This document shows positions 24,336-37,855 of a stretch of 64,000 bases of DNA, in pieces. The stretch spans positions 19,649,808-19,713,807 of the forward strand of contig NC_088301.1 in assembly GCF_032854445.1 (NCBI RefSeq). The letters are read 5' to 3'. The position numbers were made by a program, and so were the translations under genes. The notes beneath the pieces are model-generated. The model did no database searches. It saw nothing but the letters and a program-made list of their open reading frames with translations, and was not told where the DNA came from. Origin of the DNA: Liolophura sinensis (Eukaryota > Mollusca > Polyplacophora > Chitonida > Chitonidae). Position 1 is the stretch's first letter. Each line of letters begins with the position of its first letter.

Positions 24336-24754
24336 TTAGAGTACATTTCACAATCTTTACAAATTCCTTGGTAAATCATAGCCAATACAAACCTGCTACC
24401 ACCATTTCTTCAGTGCAACAGGTGACCCCTAGTTTTACAGATAAGTTTCGGAAAACGTCAGGTGATGACTAAAACTTGATCACGAAGATGATAAGACCTC
24501 AAACTAGCACATTTTTGTCCTCGATTTCAGATCAGAAAACTAGGTAAATTTTTTTCCCCGAAAGCCAGTTTGCACATAAGCATATGTTTCTATGTATCAC
24601 TCTATTGGAGGTATTAATTTCTGTCGGATTTTACCATTTTCCACTTCATTTCTTTTTTATGTATTCATTGCTGTATATACATATATACTTTACATTACAT
24701 ACGCCAGTATCAAACCCTACACTGATAATGTGAGACGAAAACCTCAATCTCAAC

Positions 24755-25312
24755 CGTAATGTACAGCACATCAAGAAGTATGTAATGTCAAGACGAGCGC
24801 AAGGTACTGCATATCAAGAACTGTGTTATGTCAAGATGAGCGTAATGTACAGCATACCAAGAACTGTGTAATGTCAAGATGAGTGTAATGTACAGCATAC
24901 CAAGAACTGTGTAATGTCAAGATGAGTGTAATGTACAGCATATCAAGAACTGTGTAATGTCAAGATGAGCGTAATGTACAGCATATCAAGAACTGTGTTA
25001 TGTCAAGATGAGCGTAATGTACAGCATACCAAGAACTGTGTAATGTCAAGATGAGTGTAATGTACAGCATATCAAGAACTGTGTAATGTCAAGACGAGCG
25101 TAATGTACAGCATATCAAGAACTGTGTAATGTCAAGATGAGCGTAATGTACAGCATATCAAGAACTGTATAATGTCAAGATGAGTGTAATGTACAGCATA
25201 TCAAGAACTGTGTAATGTCAAGACGAGCGTAATGTACAGCATATCAAGAACTGTGTAATGTCAAGATGAGTGTAATGTACAGCATATAAAGAACTGTGTA
25301 ATATCAACACAA
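24755..25312. repeat. Minisatellite, 43-bp unit, about 13 copies
   Basis: Units of GTAATGTACAGCATATCAAG, AACTGTGTAATGTCAAGAT and GAGC are very uniform. The main alternations are ATATC/ATACC, GAGC/GAGT and GATGAG/GACGAG. High similarity suggests recent expansion. Confidence 0.95.
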
Positions 25313-27950
25313 GTGTTATTTCCAGACTGAGTCAGCTGCTCCATGTAGATTTAACAGGTTCAGAAGGACACTGTCCCATATGTACACGCACACATATCAC
25401 GCCCTGGTAAGTATAAGTATACACTTACATCTCAAGTGTACCAACTCTGTCATTCAAGCAAATTAGAGCTGACCGAATTGCCTGATCCATTTACATGTTA
25501 AAGTAGCCAATCAGGTAAAGCACTACTATGTGTCTGCAGGCTAAACTGTCCTTGTCAATCAAATACAAAATCAGACAACGGTATTCCAGACCTACAATGG
25601 TGAGCGTGAAATCTCAATTATTATTCATCTCTACAGGCAAACTACTTAGGCCTTGATACCGGTGCACTTAACTCCAATTCTTCAAAGCAATATATAAATG
25701 TTGTTCTTGGTGGCAATTTCTTTGTGATGTAAGTACATAATAAAACAAACACAAACTTTCTCTGATTTTTACACCTTGAGTACGGTGTAAAACACAAATC
25801 AAATACATACCTAAATCCCTTCACAAGTTGATTATCCATTTCATACCACATGTATGATGTGTTTTGCTCAAATCTCTACCATGAATCAATACATACATCC
25901 AATTACATTAAATGTGATAACATATTGATAAAATACATGTACGTGCTGACTCACTAATGCATTGGTAATATTAAGACACACTCGTTTTGATACTTCTGGT
26001 GTTTAGCTTCTCATAATTTACGCTTTACTGTAAACAAAGTAAGCCTTTTGCTTGATTATTTTTGGATAAAAGATAATCAAAAGCCAACAGACCAAAAACA
26101 GTTCCATTATGGAGTATTACACCAGGACTTCAAGTAGTATAAACTAGATAAAAAGGAAGTAATTTTTTTAAGTGCTTATCAATATTCAAAACTTACTTAA
26201 TGTCAAAAATTACAACATCATTAGCTGACCCTCTGATTGTTTATTGGCCATTTACAATTTTTAATTTTTGTGGAAAAGTCCTTTTGGAGGACACCTCCAG
26301 ACCCTATGAATAAAACATTAAAAAGGTATTCACATTATTATTGGTGCACATCTATACCACCCATGTTGTTGAACCTACATGTACAACATTGACGCAAACG
26401 GCCACAATTATTCTGGAACTATGTGCACAGATACCACAGGCTTAATTAGCGGCAATATCGTTCCATAAAGGCAAATGTACATCTACCTCTGATGTACTAC
26501 AGAATGCCTATGTGCGCAAAATCTCCCACCTGACACACTTAGGGCACCTGGCATGCCCAAATGATAGCATTATAATAAATGGCCACCACTACAGAGCTTT
26601 GGGTGACTTTAACAGAAGAGCGTGTCTGGGAAGGTCATCAAATAAGCCCCAGGATGAGGCAAAGGTCGCCCAATCTTTAGGTTTGCCTCCAGATTGGTAG
26701 TACCAGAGCAAATCACCCCACTCTGCTATCAGTCTCTTACAGAACATAACTTTAAGAAGGCCTATGTATAAATAGCATTGAGATATATCTTGAGAACCTG
26801 CTCAGCCCCAGCTCTTTAGTGGGCAGGCAATCTTAAGGCAGGGTCACAGCTTGGAGCACACCTGGCAAGCACCTGTCATTGCCATCAATGCCTGGAGACA
26901 GAATCCGATATTAATAATGGAATTGGAAATGTGCTTTTATTGAATGGACAAATTACAACAAATTAACCCATCAGCTCACAAGTATGCAGAAAGACTTGAC
27001 AGACTAATATGCTATATTAATAACTACGGACCAACATTAAATTAACCTTACATAACGAATGCGTGTCAATGGCGTTCTGCGTAGTAGCAAGTGACAGATA
27101 AAGGGTATTATATCATATTAGATGTAGGTGTTATATCACTAATTATTAAGAAGTCTGCTGTGTTCACTGTTGGAGTCATTCATGGCCCTGAAAGATCAGG
27201 AAAACATTACATTGGTACATACATTAATTTCCTGAAACTACTTTTATTAACTTTGACAGTCAATTTGACAGCATTCCTCGTAAACCATACAGCCATATGA
27301 TTTTATAACCTAAACAATGCCATTTACGCAAAAAAGAAACTCATTTTATGAACTTTTGCAAAGTTCCCAGTTCCAAGAGGAAGAAGAGTATTAAAATTTT
27401 AAAGATCTTATTATAGACGCCTGACCAAACTGAAATGATATAATATATTGTTCAAAAACATTTACATATTTGTACCAATGCAAAATTTATGGTAATTTTC
27501 ATAAAAATGGGCTTTACTGTGCAGGAAATAACATGGACAACTATGTGTGTAACTCTGAAGTGAATTAAGCTAAATGTGGCAGATATTTGACGACATCAAA
27601 TATCATACCTGTAACTGTCGGCCCATGCATCAACACTTGTAGTTATACATGTATGTCTCTGGGTGATACACTGCATATTTGTCCATCAAACACAACATAT
27701 AAGCATGTATCACTTCCTCTGTTCATTGTTGTAAAGTGGAGGAGAGTTGGAGCATTGAGAAATCCTTTATCATAAACAAATAAGATATAAATTACATCAA
27801 AACTAACAGTGAAACCTGATAAAAAAAAAATATTCCAAAAATTACAAGCACAGTTCTGAGTACAACATTCAGCCTTTTAAGACTCACCGCCTCCCATGAA
27901 GCATAGCTTGAATTGTAATACTTTACAGAGCTGTGCTTGTTCTTGTTCAG
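25313..27950. other. Intronic sequence with one SINE fragment
   Basis: A truncated family A piece lies at about 25768-25835 (CACCTTGAGTACGGTGTAAA, ACACAAATCAAATACATACC). The rest is unique-looking AT-rich sequence. A short ATG frame at 27609-27676 on the minus strand fits the PDE4 splice phase but is chance-level evidence. Confidence 0.45.

Positions 27951-27954
<4 letters not shown>

Positions 27955-27994
<40 letters not shown>
27955..27994. repeat. (AT)n microsatellite, about 20 repeats
   Basis: An uninterrupted AT tract followed by GTATGTATAT. Confidence 0.95.
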
Positions 27995-28002
<8 letters not shown>

Positions 28003-28925
28003 ATACATAAACATGTGTAGAATGATCTCGCCAGTACATGTACTTGGCCACCAGCCACACTGGGCACAGTCTCTGTAAGACTGAGTCAATGAGATTATCC
28101 GAATTGGAAAACAGAGCGAGCTACATGTACTTTGGGATCAAAGTATAATGTTAACCCCTCTGTGTGTGTATGAGCTTTAAATTAGCCATTAACCTTAAGC
28201 TGTCTGTACACACAGGCACAAACGTAACCAAACGCATGGCCACACTGTATATAGTCCGACTAGACCGACAAGGGTTGTGTTTTAACATTTGTACACATGC
28301 ATAATGGAGTACAAATTCAAAATAGCACCACCCAGTCCCCTCGTTGATGATCGTGTAACTTCTGCAAAACTGTGTTCTTTTATGGACATACAAATAAAAA
28401 CCAGTCCAAATCCAGTCCACTACCTTGCTGGTGAGGTGAATAGCCCATATGTTTAAAGACTAAATGTCCAAAATTTGACAAACCAATTCATTGACAAACA
28501 GACAGACCAACCAAGCAAATTAATTAAGAACATATACAGCTGCTTGCTGAAGCTGAAAAAAGGTGTAGGATGACTATAATTAATCTAGGTATATGATGGC
28601 AGTTGACTGGCTACGGAATTTATACATTCATTCATGGATTTGATTATTATGTTTAATGCCTTACTCAAACATATGTCATGTACATGTGAAACAGTGAGTT
28701 GCGTGGATACTGGAGACATATAAAGCCAAGCCTTGGACCATATACATGCACTGCCCCTTGGGCTTGACAAAGTGATGACCCTCAAATTAAAATTAGGAGC
28801 GATACCAGCAAAAGCTAGAACTGAACTACTAACTGGCAAAAGTCATTAATTGATCTTTGTTTACTCTTCAATGTGCAAGAAATATAGACTCAAGAATAAC
28901 TGATAAGTGAATACACCATGAAATA
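27995..28925. other. Intronic sequence, no gene recognised
   Basis: TACATGTA palindromes occur at about 28036 and 28122. A very degraded SINE A-like patch may lie at 28615-28700. No gene is seen. Confidence 0.4.
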
Positions 28926-28927
28926 AA

Positions 28928-29150
28928 ATCCAGGGCCCGTTTTTATAAAGCAACTGAAGTCATAAACTGCATAGGCTTGAAAAAACAAAATAACACGAAG
29001 AAAGATCTCAAAGTGTGGTTGGTACATTGCTGTGAAGATTCAATGCATAAATTTCAGACTTCCTAGAGCCAAACATTTTAACCGGAGCTGTGTTTGAATT
29101 TTTGACTTAAGTCTTAAGCTGCTTGGTGAGTATGGAGCAGGTATTATGCG
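28928..29150. mobile_element. MITE-like element with imperfect inverted ends
   Basis: The left end GGGCCCGTTTTTATAAAGCA ACTGAAGTC faces a right end GACTTAAGTCTTAAGCTGCT TGGTGAGTATGG, which in inverted orientation keeps the AAGCAGCTTAAG...AAGTC arrangement. It is similar in style and size to 12485-12705. Confidence 0.45.
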
Positions 29151-29635
29151 GCAAACACATCAGTAGTGAATCTAAGGTAACAAGGTTACAATGTAGCTTG
29201 CCTTAGATTAGCTTGTTAACATGCATCACAAAATAACATACAGCTGACTGGAGATTGCCATATTTTTGGCCAGAGCTACAATGTGCCCAGAGGGTAAAAC
29301 AGTGTTCAAATCTCCCCAGGAGCCTCTGAAGCGTTCTCTGATCAGGAGGTGTTCCTTAATTGCAACACTTCTTAAAGAGCTGGTGTTTATAGCTTCCATT
29401 TCTGAAAAACCCATTCACTCGTATGGTGAAAAATAAAAAAAATAAAGTGGATTGACTTTTTGTAATCCTGTAGCTGGGATCTGTTCTGGGATCTGGAATA
29501 CTTACAACAAAAGAGCATGAAGATAAAAACCTAAAATATTTCTGAAGGTATTTCAGTCTTTAGACTTGAGCTGGACATGAAGTGAACGTGTCACGAATTA
29601 ATTAAATTATTATATATGGGCTTATCTTTCTATGT

Positions 29636-30165
29636 AAGAAAGCTGAACAGATATATGTATTGTGGTAAAATTATTAAAGTACACGTAAAGAAGAATAAGC
29701 TGCTTAAAGTGAACAAATTAGGTTGAAAGCTGAACAGATATATGTATTATGGTAAAATTATTAAAGTACACGTAAAGAAGAATAAGCTGCTTAAAGTGAA
29801 CAAATTAGGTCGAAAGCTGAACAGATATATGTATTATGGTAAAATTATTAAAGTACACCTAAAGAAGAATAAGCTGCTTAAAGTGAACAAATTAGGTCGA
29901 AAGCTGAACAGATATATGTATTATGGTAAAATTATCAAAGTACATGTAAAGAAGAATAAGCTGCTTAAAGTGAACAAATTAGGTCGAAAGCTGAACAGAT
30001 ATATGTATTATGGTAAAGTTATTAAAGCACACGTAAAGGAGAACAAGCTGCTTAAAGTGAACAAATTAGGTCGAAAGCTGAACAGATATATGTATTATGG
30101 TAAAATTATTAAAGTACACGTAAAGGAGAATAACCTGCTTAAAGTGAACAAATTAGGTCGACGAT
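29636..30165 (+). repeat. Tandem repeat, 87-bp unit, 6 copies, open in one frame
   Basis: Each unit carries AAGCTGAACAGATATATGTA, TTATGGTAAAATTATTAAAG, TACACGTAAAGAAGAATAAG and CTGCTTAAAGTGAACAAATT AGGTCG. Since 87 is 29 codons, the frame from ATG 29742 stays open for 160 codons to 30224 and would encode repeats of MYYGKIIKVHV, KKNKLLKVNKLG and RKLNRY. Many changes between copies are conservative in that frame (KK/KE, NK/NN). The first copy breaks the frame with TGA. There is no promoter, splice or homology evidence of expression. Confidence 0.9.
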
Positions 30166-33100
30166 CAAATATAAAACTACAGAAATGTCAACACGGCATG
30201 CAAGTTAGCTCCATACTCAACTGAAATTTATATGGCCATTTCAGGAAATCCACTGATTATCTTAGCTGATCAGCTACACATGTCTCCAGTTACTATTACA
30301 CAATTAATCAATAAAAAAGATCAATATAAGTCAGCACTAAGAGAACACAACACCACACATATCTTTCTGAGGACCCTAATAAGGCATAAAAACTAAATGT
30401 AGCACTATGTGATCCCAAGCCAGCCTAATTTCATCTATAGGTATTTCAAGAATATTCATCTGATATCGCCATAGCAACACAGATTCCCTGATATAATTAC
30501 ACCTTAATTACTCACCATATTTAACAATCATCAAGTCAAAATCTGTATATAGCAGCATCATAACAGATTTATTAACCTGCATCGCATAAATGCTCCTCAC
30601 ACGTCTTAAGTGTTGTCTTGGAAACCAACAATTTCAGTATCTCCTAGCTATAAATTTAGACTTCTGTCTTGATGCTCAAGACAGCTTTACCTATTCAAGT
30701 GTTAACGGCACTGATCAGAGTGGAAGTCAATAAATGCCCATGATCCTTCCACCAGGCCATACATGTTAGCACTCATAACCTCTCAGCAAATTATTTGATC
30801 TCGATATCTTAATTTCACAGGTAGCCCGAGAAAAAGAGAAATGCATCCAATATTTCATTAGCATACGTTTAAAAAACAGGGCATAAAGTACAATTGTCAT
30901 TTGCACTTTCTAGAATGCAATGGTCTTTGTTTCAATTACTAATAGATACTAATTCCCTAGATACTTAATACCTGACCTTTGACAAAAATGAGAAATATAC
31001 CAATATTTATCACCATGGTATCGGTGAATACCAACTTGTGACAGCCGTGGATATTTCACTGATTGTGATTGATTGTGTCACTATACCCTTATGACCAAAA
31101 CACTAACCTCCGCACTGTAGATTATAAAAAATAATCTTGCCAATGATGTCTGCAAGTAAAACAAAATAAACATATAAAAACTTGCCTTTTTCACAAATTT
31201 CAGTCTTGTTTTAATCATCATTGAGGAGTTTGTGACAATGGTGAGAGAGATGTTATATGGCCCTCTGCTAGGTGATACAGAGATTTTTGTTTGGCTCACC
31301 AGACTGAATATCGTGTTAAGGCATCTTCGCTAAGCTCACTTGCCTTGATGTGATATTCATATGATCTGGCTCGACTGATGAATTTCGTACCGTAGAGCAC
31401 AGAGCCATTTAACACCTATACGCATCTCCATAATCTGGCTGCAGAACGCTGAGGGCAAAGCACAAATTGATTGCTTGATTGATTATTGTTTCTAAATTGC
31501 CATACGGTCTGATAGCTAAGCTTATAGTACAACTACAACAGAACTAAATCTACATAATCTGAACTTCTATTTGCTGACAGACAAATGTCTCTCTGCAGGA
31601 TGCAGCAATGCATAATATATACAAGTGCATATACAGTCATCTCTTTGTTCTATGCAATGGCAAGTTATCCCCCTTGATTCTCTCAAAGTTACTGGTCAAG
31701 CACATCAATCAAACAGAAATTGGAAAATATTTGCCAAAATTGCAGGGAATTAAGAAAAACTATATGATCTCAAAGGGTTCTATAAACTTGCGATAACAAA
31801 ATTAAAAAAAAACAAAAATCAAACAAAAAAGCCACTACAAAAACAAAACATGAGGTCAGATGAATATAACCACAGCTATATATACTAGCTATATAGCCAC
31901 TAATGAAAGATCACTGAGCCTGAGAGCTACAGATAAAAAATGTTTCTGAACATGTACAACATGCAAGATCGAATTAACTCATCAGCTGCTTGCTTTTTAA
32001 CCAAGAGTTTAAACGACAAGACAGCACCTGGCTAAAACATATTTCAATCAAAAGCAGGATAGTTAAGCTTCCTGAAAAGTATTATACTTTTAATATTTAA
32101 ATGATATTTCACCGAATAACATGTAGATCAAAATGACAATGCTGCACAAATACCTGGTGTGAATCACAATCTTGAGAATTTTATCCAATCAAACACTTTG
32201 CTATCAGACTGTGCGGCCTGAGCCGTGACCTAGCCTTTACCCATTCACCTCATGAAGTGACATACGATAACACAGACCTACTGATATAAATATCATTTTA
32301 AGATCATTTACAACAGTTTTTTTATGTGTAGCCAAAGCACTATTTCACACAGTGTTGAATGACCACCACAGACGTAAAATCAGTTGATTTACAAGCCCTG
32401 TAATATTCAACAACGGTATCACAAATTATGTCAGACAGCAGAATAAAGTCCCAGCTCAAATGGCTGTCATCTCCCCAGTAGTCTTTGGGCCTACTTAGAC
32501 ACGCTGTTCAAATTATATACAAATACAATTTATGTCATTCATGCTAGCTTTTAGTCAGCATGCAGTTGCTAAATAACAAATATCAGAGTCAGGGAAAAAT
32601 TCACAAAGGGTGCTGTAGGTTTATGAGAATGAGAAGATGACATCTCATCGGACAATGCTTAAAATGAAATCTTATGATATAAATTTTTTTTTTCTCTGAA
32701 TTTGTTAAAACTGAAGATTTTAACTTTTGCCCTTTGTCTTTCTCACATACAAAAGATGTTATTTTTCTGTTTTCTTTAATAAAATACAGGAAATTGCTGA
32801 AATGTGGTTTTCAAGCCGAGGTGCTTTATCTGACGACTGTAATAACTAGGTCAGCACTTCTCAAATCTTAGGATCCATTACTGCAAAACTGAAGCATGAT
32901 ATCCAGCGACAATTGAATGCCTCGATCAGCCTCAGTGGTGCTTAGATTGACTTCCATTTGTTTCAAAATTGAGCATGAATCCAGTTGTACAACAATTCTA
33001 TTGTAATTTTGTAAACATTTAAAGATGTCAGAATTAACCGGTAAGCTACGACATGAACCTGGAATATCCCATCTGTGCATTTGCAGGCTACTCAGAAACT

Positions 33101-33600
33101 GTATAAACAATATAGTAGGTCTACTGTATGAACAAGAAATAAGTGGAAGAAATATCCTACCAGTATGTCCAATTTCCAAGAAAGCTATTTTTCACTTGGT
33201 CCTTCATCGCTGAAGTTGCACAACTTTTATCTGCCATAGGCTACTGATTAGACTATTTTAGGGGAAATACCTTCCATGTTAGACAGCTAGACTAAAAGTG
33301 ACCTCAGCTTGCTGTTGATAATGGAGACGGGCTGAAGCTGTGACAAGACAAAGTTGCACTAAACTTTTACTGGGTTGAAAAAATCTAAAAAAAAAAATTT
33401 AATGCCAGTTTAAGATACTTTGAATGCTAGTCTTTCAGTGGACATAAACATTAGTCAGGTGCTGTCTTTTCACTTTCACGCATGTTCTACTTTTTTTTAA
33501 TGAAACATCTGTAATTTTGTCCCATGATCCATAAATGTACTTTAATAATATTTATCATAACCATCCAGAGCAGTACCGAGGATTTCATGTGGCTTCTTCT
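30166..33600. other. Intronic sequence, no gene or clear repeat recognised
   Basis: Long AT-rich unique-looking stretch with short A tracts (31800-31850, 33390) and no supported feature. Confidence 0.45.
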
Positions 33601-33635
33601 TTTCACCTGACAAAACTAAAACTAAGACTGTATAC

Positions 33636-33697
33636 CTGAGGCAGGTTTCCACGGTAATTCCTGGAATACTGGCGGGTCTGACAGAGACAATTTCCAT
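33636..33697 (-). CDS. PDE4: PDE4 alternative first exon, 20-codon N-terminus
   Basis: The ATG at 33697 sits in a strong start context (GCGGCCATGG). Twenty codons plus AG follow, ending at a CTCAG|GTATAC donor. The peptide is MEIVSVRPASIPGITVETCL, and the split codon completes to Ser before FDVENG. The frame upstream is open for about 20 codons and then meets TGA, so the ATG is the only likely start. The stretch SIPGITVETCL before FDVENG resembles the PSIAITTVSQEC stretch that precedes FDVENG in vertebrate PDE4 long forms, which supports a real N-terminus rather than chance. The exon is short, so coding statistics alone could not prove it. The surrounding 33600-33900 is less AT-rich than nearby intron, as expected around a promoter. 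Confidence 0.6.
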
Positions 33698-33899
33698 GGC
33701 CGCAACTGTACGACACAGAATATATACAGATCCTGATCGAGTAACAGTGGAATTTAATCAGGAGAATTCTAACCGCATTCACGAGTGAAATACGTAGAAA
33801 TCCAGAGGTCAAAAAGTTCGACGAGTACAGGTAAATCCATGCAGGCAGGTGAGCTGGAGCCAGTTAGGTACAAGCGTCTGACCTTCCTTCCTTCCTGTC

Positions 33900-35620
33900 T
33901 GGTCTATGGCTAGTCATAAACTTTCAATTGACACTTGCAGTCACAATGGAGTAATTATTACATGTGACCATGTCAGACACCTGCCCGGATTTCCAAGTGA
34001 CTTTGTGAAGGTCCCAATACTACAATAGTCCCCTGCAATTGACACAATGGACGCCTTCAGGTGTAACACACACAATCAAACGACTATTCTATGATCTGGC
34101 ATTACACAATATACGTGCTTGTGTATGGACCATAATACAACGCCGACTCTGTCAATTAACACTCCCTATTATTCACGGCCAGCCAGGAAAATGATAGTAT
34201 TAACATAATCATCTCCAATGATATGTATAAAAAAAAAAATTCCACGTCATCTTTAAATGCTAGGTCTATCTGGAACTTCCTATGTAGCAATATGAATAAC
34301 ATACAAACAAGCACACACGATCACTGCCAAAATGCAGATTGGTGCATGACTATATACATATTTATTTATTTATGTATTTGATTATTGTTTAACAAGAATT
34401 CTTTTACACGCATGATGATCATTTCATAAATGCAGTGACCTAGAAACCATAAAATAACCTTTGCAATTAACTTTACACAGGAAATAGGTAAAAATCAAAC
34501 TATCCACGGAGAATTCACACAAATGACACTGTATCTATTATATTAACAGATGATTCATAGAGTCAGTGCTCTATTTTCTGTATGTCATACGGTTTGAGAA
34601 TGGTAATAGAAGCTATACTGAAACGTTACCAGCTAATAAACACAGGAGTTGTTATCCGTAAGAATCCTGTCTGTTCACCTATACAGTACTCTATTTATGT
34701 GATCAAAATTTGTGTGCTGATCACCTGAAGGATGAAAGAATATTTGATTTCTATATATATATTTATTATCATTTTGCATTAATTCCTAAGAGATAACAAA
34801 TAATATCATCATAAGCTTCTGTACAAATGAAAGGCAAACTGCCTTTACAAATATATTCAAGGTGCATTACATTTAATTTAGCCAGGTATATAAACTTTTA
34901 CCTATAAGTTTCACTAGAATATATATATATATAGTGACCATAACTGGATAGCTGGTCAAAGCAAAACGAACTCAATGATGCACAATTGGTACACACTGTA
35001 CCTGAACTAAATGTCAATTTCAACATACCAACAGATACCAATTTAACACATAGGTGTTATCTGGCTACATTGCCACCAGGCCTGCATGGTCAGACATGTC
35101 CATTACGTAACCAGGTGAGAATTAGGTCAGGTCAGGTGTCAAAGGTCAGGCACGTGGCTACAGATGTGTCTGTACTTCTGGTTTGTGCTCTCTAATCACC
35201 TCCACGCACAGAGTCAGAATTCCACGGAGAATACACAAATATTTTCTCAACCAAAAGCAGGATTGTAAACTCAGGCGATAACAACTTTCTTACACACGTC
35301 TAGATTTAAAGTCTTCAGGTAAATAAAATACTGTAACAAGCATCTCTGAATCCCCGGCCTTTGCAGCGGACTGATCGAATGCTTATATAAAACACATGCA
35401 GAGTCTGAACAGAGCATAAACTCTGATGTGCGAGAAGTAACCGTTGGAAATACTGACATCTGTTTTATCTTGTTCACACATACTTCCTTTTGTTCCCTGT
35501 GACTGACATATTATTGTTAGTCCATGTATGTGCTACATCTACTGTGTTTTATATCAGTATATATATCAAATTTATTAGAACACTGTCCGAATGAGTACAG
35601 GCCTATATAATTACATATGA
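33900..35620. other. Intronic or upstream sequence, no gene recognised
   Basis: A decayed SINE A-like patch at 34358-34440 begins with TTTATTTATTTATG. There is an (AT)n patch at 34918-34933 and a local GGTCAGGTCAGG at about 35126. No gene is seen. Confidence 0.4.
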
Positions 35621-35641
35621 GTGAAGGGTCTTCGGTGAAAA

Positions 35642-35785
35642 ATCTGGCAGCAACCTGCGCATGGTTGTGGGTTTCCCCCCAGGCTCTGCCCGGTTTCCTC
35701 CCACCATAATGCTAGCCGCCGTCGTATAAGTGAAATATTCTTGAGTACAACGTAAGACACCAATCAAATAAAAAAAATAAATAAA
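35642..35785 (+). mobile_element. SINE family A copy with 13-bp target duplication
   Basis: TCTGGCAGCAACCTGCGCAT, GGTTGTGGGTTTCCCCCC, GGCTCTGCCCGGTTTCCTCC, CACCATAATGCTAGCCGCCG, TCGTATAAGTGAAATATTCT and an A/T-rich tail. Flanks TCTTCGGTGAAAA (35629-35641) and TCTTTGGTGAAAA (35786-35798) differ at one base, so the insertion is fairly old. Confidence 0.9.
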
Positions 35786-35799
35786 TCTTTGGTGAAAAT

Positions 35800-37540
35800 A
35801 AAAGACTGGTATAAATAGCAGAAAATGAAATATCAATAAACCTTAATATTAAGGAATAATGCATGATTTTTTAAAAATAAGGGTGTTGGTAAACTTTTTC
35901 AATCAAACAAAAGTACATCTTCAAATAGCTCTTTCTGAGGATGCAAACTGAAGTTCTGAACTTTGAAATTCTGTTTGAAACCTCTAGCTTACACTGTAAA
36001 TGTATTAAAGATGGACTTTATTCAATAACCTTTTCTTTCACTTTAATATTTACCTACTTCAGGTTCTCAAACGGAGCTAATAATTGGTCTCAAACTGTGC
36101 TATAATGTACATAAACATGAACGCAGATGAGCGGTACATTGACAGTTGATTAAACAGAGTGTAAGAGAATGCGTGGATTCAGGTAAGGGGAGAAAACTCA
36201 TGCAAACACGCCTGTATAAACATGGTACATGTTCAGGTAGTTTTATTGCCAGAGGGTTCTGTCAAGGCCAAGCCATGCGTGCACACAGTCAGCTAGAATG
36301 ACACCAGCCATACACAGTTCTCAGCATCTTCAGTTTGTCCCACAATTGATCCGCTGTCAGCTGTCACAAGCTAAAGAGCTTAACCATGGCTCACTGGCAT
36401 CCCTATTGTTAAACTGTTACAAATGTGGCCAGGTTAACTGGCTGGCAAAATTTTCTGTTCACATTCAACATCAGGTAAAATCAGGTCACTGTAGAGCCCA
36501 TTGAGATTAAACTACACCCTTGTTTCACCTTGTTTTTAATATAATATTTAACCTATTTCCTGACTAGTTATATGCACACATATGTCTGAGCAGGTATAGT
36601 GATTAAAATAAGTTTTGAATTGTTTACACTACCGCGTTGATCTACCTGGTTTATGCATTAATGCTTAACTCACATGATAAAACTGAACATGTCATGGTCC
36701 AGTTCCCACTGTTAAGTGTTATATTACTCAACAACCGCTTTCAGAATACATCGTAGAATTACAGATACCGAATACGTCAGGCAGGCTGACCATGTACAGC
36801 ATGTCATATACACATGCCACTTCTCCGCAGATATGTATGCAACAGCAAACACAAAACAAATACACTAGCTTATAAACTTACTTATCAAGCTAAGTTTTCA
36901 AAAATCCGTCGGTCAAAAACTGTCTCAATGTTAAACTATTTTATACATTCAAGAACAAAGCGACATTTATCAGATAATGTTCCAGATGATACAGTCAGGT
37001 GGTTTGAGGCACGTTGAAACATGCACAACAGGTGTATGCAAAAACATTGTAACATACCATAGAGATACAGGTGCATATGCCATATATATGTATATGGATA
37101 TACATATATGCTTACATAAGCCTTGTCCTCAGTTTAAGTGGACGTGAAATTTTTGACCAAGGTGATAATATGTATGCATACACTTGAAGTATTAGCTGTG
37201 AATGTTTATGCTAATTACCTGTTTATAGGTCCCATATAAAATAACACTAAAAAACACGGGTAGCAATTCCAACGTAGACTGAAAAAGAACTTTGTTTTTC
37301 AGGTCCACTAGAAGGGTTTATAATAACCAAAAAATACAGTCAGCCGTCCAGAAAAGCAAAATTCAAAGGTGACACAGTTTGTGAATTGTTGGCTGATAAA
37401 TGTTGAGGTGATAAGCCTTACACGTACAAATGTCAGCAGTGTATATTCCCATGATGTCAAAACATATATACCTCCTGCCAAACAACGGCGTTAAATCTGT
37501 TACCATGAAACCTGTGCGACAAATTCTGTGATTTAATTAT
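35800..37540. other. Intronic or upstream sequence, no gene recognised
   Basis: Ordinary AT-rich sequence. A minus-strand ATG frame of 11 codons at 37472-37506 fits the PDE4 splice phase but is too short to support. Confidence 0.4.
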
Positions 37541-37544
37541 CACT

Positions 37545-37840
37545 GACTATGTGGCCGTCCGTTTGCGCAGTCCGACGTTCTCTGAAGGCTACTTGTCTTC
37601 CACCAATATGGTGTGTAAAATCTGTTATGTCACATGTCACAAAGTAAAACCTTGCCAAAGGTCGGTGGTTTATGCCGGGGGGGGGGGGGGGGGGGTGGTG
37701 GTGGTGGTGGGTTGGGGGGTGGTAGTGGGGCTCCAGTTTCCTCCCCCCACCCATAAAACTGGCTGCCATCATATAAGTGAAAAATTCTTCAGCAGGCCTA
37801 AGGAATTAGCAAGAATCAAATAAAAAAGTAAACAAATAAA
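37545..37840 (+). mobile_element. SINE-like element with family A tail and G19 tract
   Basis: The body has CTTGTCTTCCACCAATATGG, CCTTGCCAAAGGTCGGTGGT, then G19 (37677-37695) with a (GGT)n stretch. It ends CTCCAGTTTCCTCC, AACTGGCTGCCATCATATAA, GTGAAAAATTCTTCAG and a CAAATAAAA tail. The same body and tail order recurs at 49969-50175. It shares only the 3' part with family A, so it is a second subfamily with a different 5' region. Confidence 0.7.
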
Positions 37841-37855
37841 TGTGTATGAACTTAC

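Noticed and set aside
37533-37823. Pro/His- or Gly/Val-rich frames around 37.7 kb
   Set aside because: They translate the G19 and (GGT)n low-complexity tract inside a SINE-like element.
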